Shown one piece after another: positions 1 to 6,259 of a DNA stretch of 6,814 nt. The stretch's first letter is position 1; each line of letters begins with the position of its first letter. The notes under the pieces were generated by a model. It saw only the letters and a list, made by a program, of their open reading frames with translations. It was not told where the DNA came from and did not search any database. The stretch is from Bulleidia sp. (lineage in GTDB: Bacteria > Bacillota_I > Bacilli_A > Erysipelotrichales > Erysipelotrichaceae), in contig JAEDEK010000102.1 of the NCBI GenBank assembly GCA_016293365.1, forward strand, positions 1 through 6,814, written 5' to 3'. The translations under genes and the position numbers were made by a program.

Positions 1-143
1 CAAGTGTTTGGACAGTATCAGCATCAATTTTGGTGGCTGCCACTTGATCTCTGCACAATATGTCAGCTCAAAATGTGTTTTAAACGCTATTTTGTTACTG
101 AACTATTCGGCCAATAACTGAATAAGTGGTGAAAGGAGCAAAT
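1..143. other. 5' flank upstream of pilin A, no assignable gene
   Basis: No gene can be named here. Two plus-strand frames run open from the window edge, to a TAA at 115-117 and a TGA at 119-121, so the tail of an upstream gene is possible, but neither peptide is recognisable. On the minus strand the segment about 1-57 reads as a plausible peptide (RDQVAATKIDADTVQTL), which could be the edge of a divergent gene, but no start or family is evident. GTGGC-T-GCCAC (33-43) is a perfect inverted repeat. CAAGTG (1-6) and CACTTG (41-46) form a second one that overlaps it, so only one can form at a time. I see no convincing -35/-10 pair; the best candidate, TTGGTG (30-35) with CACAAT (54-59), is weak. 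The promoter may lie here or further upstream. Confidence 0.35.
132..138 (+). promoter_or_regulatory. Ribosome binding site of pilin A
   Basis: AAAGGAG lies 5 nt before ATG 144. It decides the start of pilin A: the upstream in-frame GTG codons at 126 and 129 have no such site and would add six residues in front of a normal signal peptide. Confidence 0.8.
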
Positions 144-2255
144 ATGCGTTTCAAATCCATGATTAAAAAAGTAGTGCTTCCTTTGATTGCAGCTTTCTCA
201 ATCGCAGGAAGCATTTTCCCTTCTGCTACAGTGCTGGCGGAAGGGGAAACTGTTTATCCAGATTACGACGAATCCCGTACAGGAAGTATCACGCTATACA
301 AGTATGTCAGTAATGATGGCAAAACTGTAGTAGCAGATGGTACTTCTTTTTCTCAGAATTCCGATGAGAACCTTCAGGGAGTACAGGATGCTACCGGAAA
401 TTACAGAATGCTGCCGGAAAAGGGAGTTGAGTTTGCATACTTCAAAATTGCAGACTTTATCCAGGTAAATACCGATTCAACTTCGCACTGGTATGTGACT
501 AATCTGAATTCATACTACAGATCACTTCTTGCAGATTACGGCATTAATCTTCCCACTGTATCTGCAGGCAGATATACCGTAGATACGATGACTGATGGGT
601 TAAGTAAAATGTGCGAAGCAACAAACAGCACACGTACTGGTGAAACAGCTTTGCGGGAACTGGTAAGTACTCGGGGTACCGCCTTTCCATCAGTAACCAA
701 CTCCTATGGCAAGACAAAGGCTGAGAATCTTCCTGTGGGTCTGTACCTTGTAGCAGAAGTAAACTGGGAACATCAGGCAATCTCCAAATATGATACATAC
801 TGGAATAGAATAGATGGCGATTATGATGGAACAGCAGATGGAGGAGAGGGTTCTATTCGTGCAGATATCGTTTCTCCATCCTCACCATTCTTTGTACAGC
901 TTCCGATGGCTTCTCCTGATGGAAAAGGATGGAATTATACTGTGTCGGCATATCCAAAAAACAGTACCATTACCGTTCATAAGGATATTGTTACAGACGA
1001 TTACATCAGTAACGGTAAGAAAGCTCAGACTGATACAGAAGCAGATGAAACACCATGTGATTACGCCCAGCATAATTATCTGAACAGTACCGGTCGAACT
1101 GATTTTACTGAAGGTGATGATGAGATGACCGCACTTGATGGCGAATACAAAAACGGTCTAACACATCAGATGGATGCAATGATCGGAGAAACAGTCACAC
1201 AACTGATCAGCTGTGATCTTCCAAAGCTCAGTGAGAATAAGAAAATCACTGTATACAGTGTATCCGACCGTATGACAAAAGGACTGAACTTTACTACGAT
1301 CCGCAGTGTACGGTATGGAAGCGATGTATGGAATGCCGATACATTAACAACACTGAAAGATATAGAAGATTACATGGTTTCAGTCGATACGGCAAAGGAT
1401 CAGTTTACAGTCTCTTTGACTTCTGCAGGACTGGCAAAGATCAATGCCACTTCATCTGCGGGATATTTCTATGTTCTTTTTGACAGTGTTCTGACAAAGG
1501 ATGCAATGATCGGAACAGATACATACGAATATATTACAGAAAACAATAAGACAATTGCCGCGAACAATCAGAATACCGCAAAACTGACATTTGCAACAGA
1601 CAGAACATCACAGCACAACTACTATTCCAATACAACAAGAATCTACACATATCAGGTAAATCTGACAAAGACCATTGGAACTGCTGATGGTAATGAATAC
1701 AGAGATGTAGAGTTTAAAGTTGAACGCAAGCTCCCGGATGGATCATATGAGTCAATTCCAATGAGTTATATCAAAGCAGATACAGATGGTACAGCCATCT
1801 ACATGCCGGATGTGCTTGGAAAACTGACAGTAAATCCAGGTAGAAACGGAAAACTGAACCTGACCGGTCTTGATTCTGGTGATTTCAGAATTGTCGAAGT
1901 TAAGACCGCAAGAGGACTGAATCTGCTTAAAGAGCCGGTCAGTTTCCGTCTTTGTGCAAACAGGGTTACAGAGGGCGATGATGAAAAGTATGAAGACGGT
2001 ACACTGCTTCATGCATATGTGTGGTCTGGAAATGAACCGGCAAATCTGAAGGCATATGATCTTGCTTCTACAACACATGGATATCTTCTTTCTCAGGGTA
2101 TTGCAAGCTTTACCATTCAGAATAACAGCATCATTCAGATGCTTCGAACAGGTGGGGCAGGAACGATGCTGATCGTAGGATGCGGAGCAGTGATCATGCT
2201 TTCAGGTATGGTTCTTCTGTATCTAGTAAGGAACAGGAAAGACAGGGAGGAATAA
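144..2255 (+). CDS. SpaA/RrgB-type large pilin A (isopeptide-forming, sortase substrate)
   Basis: A 703-residue pilus shaft-type subunit, secreted and then polymerised by the pilus sortase. Residues 1-32 are a Sec signal peptide ending VLA|E. Domain D1 (about 47-272) has K53, the E-box-like GLYLVAE205 and the pilin motif WNYTVSAYPK (263-272), whose K272 should be the inter-subunit cross-link lysine. D2 (about 275-500) resembles the RrgB-type K-to-N isopeptide D2 family, with K280 in ITVHK and N477 in NQNTAKL. D3 (about 505-661) is CnaB-like, with K509, E585 (RIVE) and N660 (FTIQN) as the likely triad. The C-terminus is MLRTGG (666-671), a hydrophobic stretch (about 673-694) and the tail RNRKDREE. 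The expected proline of LPxTG is missing. It shares architecture and many motifs with pilin B. The minor pilin follows 4 nt after the stop. Family assignment is firm; shaft rather than tip role is inference. Confidence 0.9.
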   Translation: MRFKSMIKKVVLPLIAAFSIAGSIFPSATVLAEGETVYPDYDESRTGSITLYKYVSNDGKTVVADGTSFSQNSDENLQGVQDATGNYRMLPEKGVEFAYFKIADFIQVNTDSTSHWYVTNLNSYYRSLLADYGINLPTVSAGRYTVDTMTDGLSKMCEATNSTRTGETALRELVSTRGTAFPSVTNSYGKTKAENLPVGLYLVAEVNWEHQAISKYDTYWNRIDGDYDGTADGGEGSIRADIVSPSSPFFVQLPMASPDGKGWNYTVSAYPKNSTITVHKDIVTDDYISNGKKAQTDTEADETPCDYAQHNYLNSTGRTDFTEGDDEMTALDGEYKNGLTHQMDAMIGETVTQLISCDLPKLSENKKITVYSVSDRMTKGLNFTTIRSVRYGSDVWNADTLTTLKDIEDYMVSVDTAKDQFTVSLTSAGLAKINATSSAGYFYVLFDSVLTKDAMIGTDTYEYITENNKTIAANNQNTAKLTFATDRTSQHNYYSNTTRIYTYQVNLTKTIGTADGNEYRDVEFKVERKLPDGSYESIPMSYIKADTDGTAIYMPDVLGKLTVNPGRNGKLNLTGLDSGDFRIVEVKTARGLNLLKEPVSFRLCANRVTEGDDEKYEDGTLLHAYVWSGNEPANLKAYDLASTTHGYLLSQGIASFTIQNNSIIQMLRTGGAGTMLIVGCGAVIMLSGMVLLYLVRNRKDREE

Positions 2256-2259
2256 TGGT

Positions 2260-3303
2260 ATGAAAAAAAGAAACAGATGGATCATTGCACTGCTTTCAGC
2301 ACTGATGTTATTGGACATTTCAGTCTGCGTATTCGCTGAAGAATCAGATCATGGATCATCCGGCATTACGCTTCCATCAGAACTCACACAGCCAATTCCG
2401 GACCTGAGCGGTATTGAAATTTCGCATATTACACTGCGTTGTTTTGATGATTCTGAAGAAACTGTTCCATGCACCGGGGCAGAATATACCGTGCTTCAGG
2501 TAGGAACCATTGGGCGTGACGTTGATGATAATGGTCGCTTTCTTCCATTAACTGAGCAACTTGAATGGAGTGATGCAACTGATCCGATTGACTATGAACA
2601 GATGGTATATGAGGCATACGAAAGTGATCCTGATCTTGGGTATGTCGAAACTCAGAGAATCGGTGAATCAGGTACAGCAAGCTATCTGAATATTCCCTGT
2701 GGTGTATATCTCATCAGTCAGACGGTAACTACACGGTATCATCTACGTTCAACACCATTTCTTGTTACTACACCAGAAATGAATGAGGATGGCACATCCT
2801 GGTGTTTAAGCGTTGTCGCCAATCCAAAGCAGATGCTTGCAGGTGATCTTGAGGTTGAAAAGATTGTAAAAGGAAGCATTCTGGAAAAAGACAATATCTA
2901 CCATATGCAGATTGATCTGAACTGTGATGGAGAATACAGACTTGTTATGCCTGATGGCAGCGAGTCTGTATTTGTTTCCGGTGATGTGATCGGGTTGAAA
3001 AAAGGAGAGAAGGCAGTTATATGCGATCTACCTTCAGGAGCTCAGTACAGTATCAATGAAAAAGAGGCAAATAAAGGCTGGCATACACAGATCAGAAACC
3101 AGCAGGGAATCATTCAGGCAAAACAGGCGATTCTCTGTACTGTCATCAATGATTCAACGAGTGTAGATACAGGAGTTGATCTTCTTCCAACTCACTGGCT
3201 GATTGCATGTATTGCATCCGTGTGCCTGGTTACCTTCTGGGTACTTATCAGACTTGGCGAGAAAGATGATGAAGAAGATGATGAAACACTGCACAAAATG
3301 TAA
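2260..3303 (+). CDS. Minor/basal pilin with SpaA-like D1 and DUF7601-like domain
   Basis: A 347-residue secreted, membrane-anchored pilin-like protein. Residues 1-26 form a signal peptide (VFA|E). D1 (about 50-190) keeps the family pattern GVYLISQ...PFLV and a degenerate pilin motif WCLSVVANPK (181-190) with the lysine retained. However, R60 stands where a Lys is expected and Q154 where the E-box Glu is expected. A second domain (about 196-297) resembles the DUF7601 pilin domain, with K201, E267 and N297 as a plausible intact isopeptide triad. The C-terminus has SVDTG (301-305), reminiscent of VPTG-type signals but with Asp for Pro, then a hydrophobic segment (about 313-331) and an unusually acidic tail (EKDDEEDDE). 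Seven cysteines lie in the exported part. The start is set by GGAGG (2246-2250), 9 nt upstream. Its short length, lack of a D2 domain and place between two large pilins suggest a basal or accessory subunit; this role is inferred. Confidence 0.85.
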   Translation: MKKRNRWIIALLSALMLLDISVCVFAEESDHGSSGITLPSELTQPIPDLSGIEISHITLRCFDDSEETVPCTGAEYTVLQVGTIGRDVDDNGRFLPLTEQLEWSDATDPIDYEQMVYEAYESDPDLGYVETQRIGESGTASYLNIPCGVYLISQTVTTRYHLRSTPFLVTTPEMNEDGTSWCLSVVANPKQMLAGDLEVEKIVKGSILEKDNIYHMQIDLNCDGEYRLVMPDGSESVFVSGDVIGLKKGEKAVICDLPSGAQYSINEKEANKGWHTQIRNQQGIIQAKQAILCTVINDSTSVDTGVDLLPTHWLIACIASVCLVTFWVLIRLGEKDDEEDDETLHKM

Positions 3304-3379
3304 AGTCTGTCGGGAAACCACAGACTATTTTATTACCGAGAACAGCAAAGGAACCGCGCAGATCAATGAGAACGGCTGA
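3266..3379 (+). other. Possible small Cys-rich ORF overlapping the minor pilin end
   Basis: In a frame different from the minor pilin, ATG 3266 (or in-frame ATGs at 3269, 3278 and 3281) opens a 37-codon frame ending in TGA 3377-3379. The peptide contains HCTKCKVCRE, a C-x2-C-x2-C cluster. After the TGA the same frame stays open to TAA 3515-3517 and contains CDQH, so the whole could be the remains of a small zinc-binding protein. No good Shine-Dalgarno sequence is visible. The frame may be open by chance, or the DNA may serve only as structured leader. I would not annotate it as a gene without homologues. Confidence 0.15.
3304..3334 (+). terminator. GNRA-capped hairpin after minor pilin, weak terminator or attenuator
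   Basis: AGTCTGT (3304-3310) pairs perfectly with ACAGACT (3320-3326). Inside it, GG/CC closes a GAAA tetraloop with one bulged C, giving 9 bp in all. It begins directly after the minor pilin stop codon and is followed by ATTTTATT. The U-tract is short and interrupted, so leaky termination or transcript-end protection is more likely than a full stop. Confidence 0.5.
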
Positions 3380-3503
3380 ACGGTTCTTCTCGATAACCTG
3401 ATCCGTTATCAAATGCGAGTGTGTGATCAGCACGCGACCTCCCACAAGGAGGAGAAAAGCGGTAAACCGCAAGAAAGGGGAATGGCTTTACGCCAGCAAT
3501 TTT
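3327..3503 (+). promoter_or_regulatory. Structured 5' leader of pilin B
   Basis: This gap carries no confident gene but a run of inverted repeats: AGAAC/GTTCT (3369-3373/3383-3387); GATAAC/GTTATC (3392-3397/3405-3410), perfect; CCTCC/GGAGG (3438-3442/3448-3452), perfect; GCGG/CCGC (3459-3462/3467-3470) with a TAAA loop; and TGGC/GCCA (3483-3486/3492-3495) with a TTTAC loop. The direct repeat AACGG (3371-3375, 3379-3383) can also pair with CCGTT (3403-3407), competing with the GATAAC stem. The GGAGG stem hides a perfect Shine-Dalgarno sequence that has no start codon at usable distance. This looks like a regulatory leader RNA, but I cannot match it to a known riboswitch class. A promoter for pilin B may also lie here; none is clear. 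Confidence 0.45.
3474..3503 (+). promoter_or_regulatory. Hairpin-bridged ribosome binding site of pilin B
   Basis: The nearest purine-rich site, AAAGGGG (3474-3480), ends 23 nt before ATG 3504, too far for normal initiation. The TGGC-TTTAC-GCCA hairpin (3483-3495) lies between them. If folded it removes 13 nt and leaves an effective spacing of about 10 nt. This supports ATG 3504 as the start and suggests structure-dependent translation. The bridging is inferred from the sequence only. Confidence 0.4.
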
Positions 3504-6143
3504 ATGAATCTGATTAAAAAAGCAAAGTCTGCATTGATTGCAGCAATGGCGATGATGATGTGTTCGCCAACTGGAGTGTATGCTGAAGACGTACACTACG
3601 AAACCACAGATGCTATTATCGATGAAAACATGACCGGTAGCATCTCCTTATTCAAGTATATTGACAACGATGGTAAAACAGTGGATGCCTCTGGTGTCAA
3701 ATACACAGGTAACGAAGTCGATATGCTCTCTGGAGTCCGTGCAGAAGTCGGCAACAGTGATATCTTCCCTGAAAAGGGAGCTCACTTCAAGGCAGTCAAA
3801 ATCGCTGATATCGATCAGGTAACAGAAGACACTAAAAATGGCATCAGTGTTACTGGTACATACTATACAAACATTGATTCCGGCTTCATGACGCTGATCA
3901 GAAACTATCTTGGTGATACAGCTTTGATGCCATCTGAATCAACACGCAGAACCGATGGCAGAACAGCCAATAATGCTGCAAATCTGGATGACCACTATGA
4001 ATCTGACGATCTCAATGCAGTCATCATGAAGATCAACCGTGCTACAGCTACTGCAACAGGCAGTGATGTCAGAGGTGAAGTTGCACTTAACAGATATCTG
4101 CGTAAGAGCACATCCGCACTGGCATTCCCGGTAACAAATGAAAACGGCTTCACATCTCTTTCAGATCTTCCATTAGGTCTGTATCTGATCTGCGAAACTG
4201 ATTTCGAACATTCTGCTCTTTCCAAGCACGATACATACTGGGAACTGGTAAATGATGGTATCAATGATCCTCTGCAGAATGGTACAGGTACAACAGAAGA
4301 TGCCAACAGAAACAACACAGGTACTGATACAGGTATGAATGTTTCCGGTGGTTATGGTGGCGGATCTGCTTATGCAGATATCGCATCTCCTGCTTCTCCA
4401 TTCCTGATTTCCGTTCCTATGACAAACATTGCTGATATTACCGGTGATGATGGAATTCTCCATAAGGCTGGTACTGTATGGCAATACGATGTATACGCCT
4501 ATCCGAAAGCCTCCACAATCAATATCCACAAGGATATCGTTCTCAATGATTATGCTGGCACAACAAGTGGCGGTACAAATGCATCCGGCTTAACAGGCAA
4601 TGATGGAAACGATAAGACCGTAGATAAGACACTCTGCTCCTTTGTACAGACAAACTATGAACCGGACGATGGTACTCCAGACATGGTTGATGGTGCAATG
4701 AAGACAGGGCTGACTCACCAGATTGATGCAAACATCGGTGATATCGTTACTCATCTGATTACAGCAGACGTTCCTGCATTAGTTGATGATCTTGATAACG
4801 AACAGCCTTATAACCAGGCAAATTCTGCTACAACAACACGTAAGCACAACGCTACATTCATTATCTCTGACCGTATGACAAAGGGTCTTAAGCTGATTGA
4901 TACAATGTCCTTCAAGGTCACTCTTGCTACAGGCGCATGGAACAACTATGGTGCATCTGTCAGCCAGGAATTCGTGATCGGTGATGACTACACAGTCGAT
5001 ATTGCTTCTGATAAACAGAGCTTTGTCCTGACACTGACTCAGCAGGGCTTACACAAGCTTGATGACATCAGCAGTGCTTCCTATCTGTATGTACTGTATG
5101 ACTGCGAAGTTACAAAGGATGCTCTGATCGGTACTGACACATATGGCAATCAGAGAGTAACAGTAAAGACATATGCATCCAGCGAAACAGATCAGAAGGA
5201 TGGAAATCTTGCCGATAACCTTGTTGTTGATACAACAAAGGCAGATACAGCATATGTAAATGAAAATGGTGTCGCTCATCCTGAAGCAACAAACCAGAAC
5301 ACAGCAAAGCTGACATATGCAACTGACAGAACTCAGGTACACGACTACTACTCCAACACAACAGCTGTATACACATACGAAATCGACTTAACAAAGCTGT
5401 TTACAGATGGTACAGCCGGTGGTGGTCACATCTCAACAAATGCTGCTCAGACAGCAGACAATGGAGCAAAGAATACAAACAGCTTCAACTATTCTCAGGT
5501 CAAATTCACAGTTCGTGGATCTCTGATGGCCGGCTCCACACATGCCAAGACTGCAGAAGCTGCAACAGGTGATGGCAACTGGGAACAGATGATCTTCATC
5601 CGTACTGGTGATGGCACATACCGTGTATGGGATCATTACACAGATGGTGGAACATATAACGAATCTACTGACATCCTCGATCAGGCATCTGATCAGAAGA
5701 CAATCACAAAGTATGTCACTCCAAACTCCAAGACAGGTCTGCTGACACTCAAGGGTCTGGATGCAAGAACATATGAATTCACAGAAGTTGCAACGGCAAC
5801 AGGACGTAATCTGATGGCTGAAAAGTTCTATGCTGAACTGGTTGCACCGGTAGTATCCGGTAAGACACTTGAAAATGGTCAGCTTGAACATGTCTACCTC
5901 TGGACAGGAGCAACAAAGCCAACTGATCTGAGTGGTTATGATCTTGCAAGTCATACTGTCAACCTGGCTCGTATGCAGCAGGGTCGTGCTCCATTCACAC
6001 TTCAGAACAACGAAGTCATCAAAGTACTGAAGACCGGTGGTACAGGTGCGATGGTATTTGCAGGATTTGGCGCACTGCTCATGCTCGGTGGTTTCGCACT
6101 TCTGATGAACCGTAAAAAGGAAGAAAAGAGCAATCTGAGCTGA
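3504..6143 (+). CDS. SpaA/RrgB-type large pilin B (likely major shaft pilin)
   Basis: An 879-residue paralogue of pilin A. Residues 1-27 form a signal peptide (VYA|E). D1 (about 45-335) has K51, GLYLICE231 and the pilin motif WQYDVYAYPK (326-335); a Gly/Asn/Thr-rich insert sits at about 250-288. D2 (about 338-620) is RrgB-D2-like, with K343 (INIHK) and N599 (NQNTAKL). D3 (about 625-836) is CnaB-like, with K631, E761 (YEFTE) and N835 (FTLQN), enlarged by an insert at about 633-665. The C-terminus is VLKTGG (841-846), a hydrophobic segment (about 848-868) and the basic tail NRKKEEKSNLS. The sorting signal again lacks Pro. ATG 3504 is preferred because the in-frame GTG 3423 would put a 27-residue Arg/Lys-rich extension before the signal peptide. 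Thr and Ala codons are heavily ACA and GCA, with many ATC, TTC and AAC, consistent with high expression. A strong terminator follows. Shaft role is inferred. Confidence 0.9.
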   Translation: MNLIKKAKSALIAAMAMMMCSPTGVYAEDVHYETTDAIIDENMTGSISLFKYIDNDGKTVDASGVKYTGNEVDMLSGVRAEVGNSDIFPEKGAHFKAVKIADIDQVTEDTKNGISVTGTYYTNIDSGFMTLIRNYLGDTALMPSESTRRTDGRTANNAANLDDHYESDDLNAVIMKINRATATATGSDVRGEVALNRYLRKSTSALAFPVTNENGFTSLSDLPLGLYLICETDFEHSALSKHDTYWELVNDGINDPLQNGTGTTEDANRNNTGTDTGMNVSGGYGGGSAYADIASPASPFLISVPMTNIADITGDDGILHKAGTVWQYDVYAYPKASTINIHKDIVLNDYAGTTSGGTNASGLTGNDGNDKTVDKTLCSFVQTNYEPDDGTPDMVDGAMKTGLTHQIDANIGDIVTHLITADVPALVDDLDNEQPYNQANSATTTRKHNATFIISDRMTKGLKLIDTMSFKVTLATGAWNNYGASVSQEFVIGDDYTVDIASDKQSFVLTLTQQGLHKLDDISSASYLYVLYDCEVTKDALIGTDTYGNQRVTVKTYASSETDQKDGNLADNLVVDTTKADTAYVNENGVAHPEATNQNTAKLTYATDRTQVHDYYSNTTAVYTYEIDLTKLFTDGTAGGGHISTNAAQTADNGAKNTNSFNYSQVKFTVRGSLMAGSTHAKTAEAATGDGNWEQMIFIRTGDGTYRVWDHYTDGGTYNESTDILDQASDQKTITKYVTPNSKTGLLTLKGLDARTYEFTEVATATGRNLMAEKFYAELVAPVVSGKTLENGQLEHVYLWTGATKPTDLSGYDLASHTVNLARMQQGRAPFTLQNNEVIKVLKTGGTGAMVFAGFGALLMLGGFALLMNRKKEEKSNLS

Positions 6144-6150
6144 TTGTTCC

Positions 6151-6185
6151 AGGGAACCGGAGAAAAACCTCCAGTTCCTTTTTTT
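6151..6185 (+). terminator. Rho-independent terminator after pilin B
   Basis: AGGGAAC (6151-6157) pairs with GTTCCTT (6174-6180, one G-U), and GGAG (6159-6162) with CTCC (6169-6172), separated by a single C/A mismatch and closed by an AAAAAC loop. An uninterrupted T7 run (6179-6185) follows, 8 nt after the stop codon. It should end most transcripts after pilin B and leave the sortase to read-through or to its own promoter. Confidence 0.8.
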
Positions 6186-6228
6186 CCTGATGTTTCTCTC
6201 CTTTGCCTCCTGAGGAAGGGACATCAGG
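6186..6228 (+). repeat. Long inverted repeat between terminator and sortase
   Basis: CCTGATGT (6186-6193) and ACATCAGG (6221-6228) match perfectly over 8 bp. An inner stem pairs CCTT (6200-6203) and CCTC (6206-6209) with GAGGAAGG (6212-6219). It starts immediately after the terminator T-run and ends just before the sortase ribosome-binding region, so it could affect read-through RNA stability or sortase translation. Confidence 0.5.
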
Positions 6229-6238
6229 AAGGAAAGGA

Positions 6239-6259
6239 ATGGAAAGGCAAAAAACATGA
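6239..6259 (+). other. Hexapeptide mini-ORF overlapping the sortase start
   Basis: ATG 6239 opens MERQKT and ends in TGA 6257-6259, overlapping the sortase ATG in the classic ATGA arrangement. The purine-rich run GGAAGGAAAGG (6227-6237) precedes it. It could couple sortase initiation to a terminating ribosome, or be a chance reading within the Shine-Dalgarno region. Confidence 0.2.

Noticed and set aside
126..143. GTG 126 as start of pilin A
   Set aside because: AAAGGAG at 132-138 lies inside the extension and fits ATG 144, which begins a normal signal peptide.
3180..3200. LLPTH in the minor pilin as the true LPxTG-like motif
   Set aside because: It has no Gly after Thr and touches the hydrophobic segment directly. 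SVDTG four residues earlier aligns better with VPTG-type signals.
3377..3379. In-frame TGA read as selenocysteine or tryptophan in the Cys-rich frame
   Set aside because: Trp is written TGG throughout the pilins and TGA ends pilin B, so TGA is an ordinary stop here. The hairpins downstream are not a recognisable SECIS.
3248..3472. 74-codon minus-strand ORF in the gap
   Set aside because: No start signal or recognised family. It partly mirrors the minor pilin end and the leader. Mentioned only as context for the hidden plus-strand frame.
3430..3500. Known riboswitch (cyclic di-GMP type considered)
   Set aside because: The GGTAAACC segment is superficially similar, but the conserved core around GCAAA and the receptor pairing are not present.
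3423..3503. GTG 3423 as start of pilin B
   Set aside because: It would add 27 Arg/Lys-rich residues before the signal peptide and has no Shine-Dalgarno sequence at the right distance.
3482..3517. Eleven-codon ORF MALRQQFYESD overlapping the pilin B start
   Set aside because: The GGGG of the putative ribosome site ends one base before the ATG, too close to work, and the ATG is within a hairpin stem. Kept only as part of the leader.
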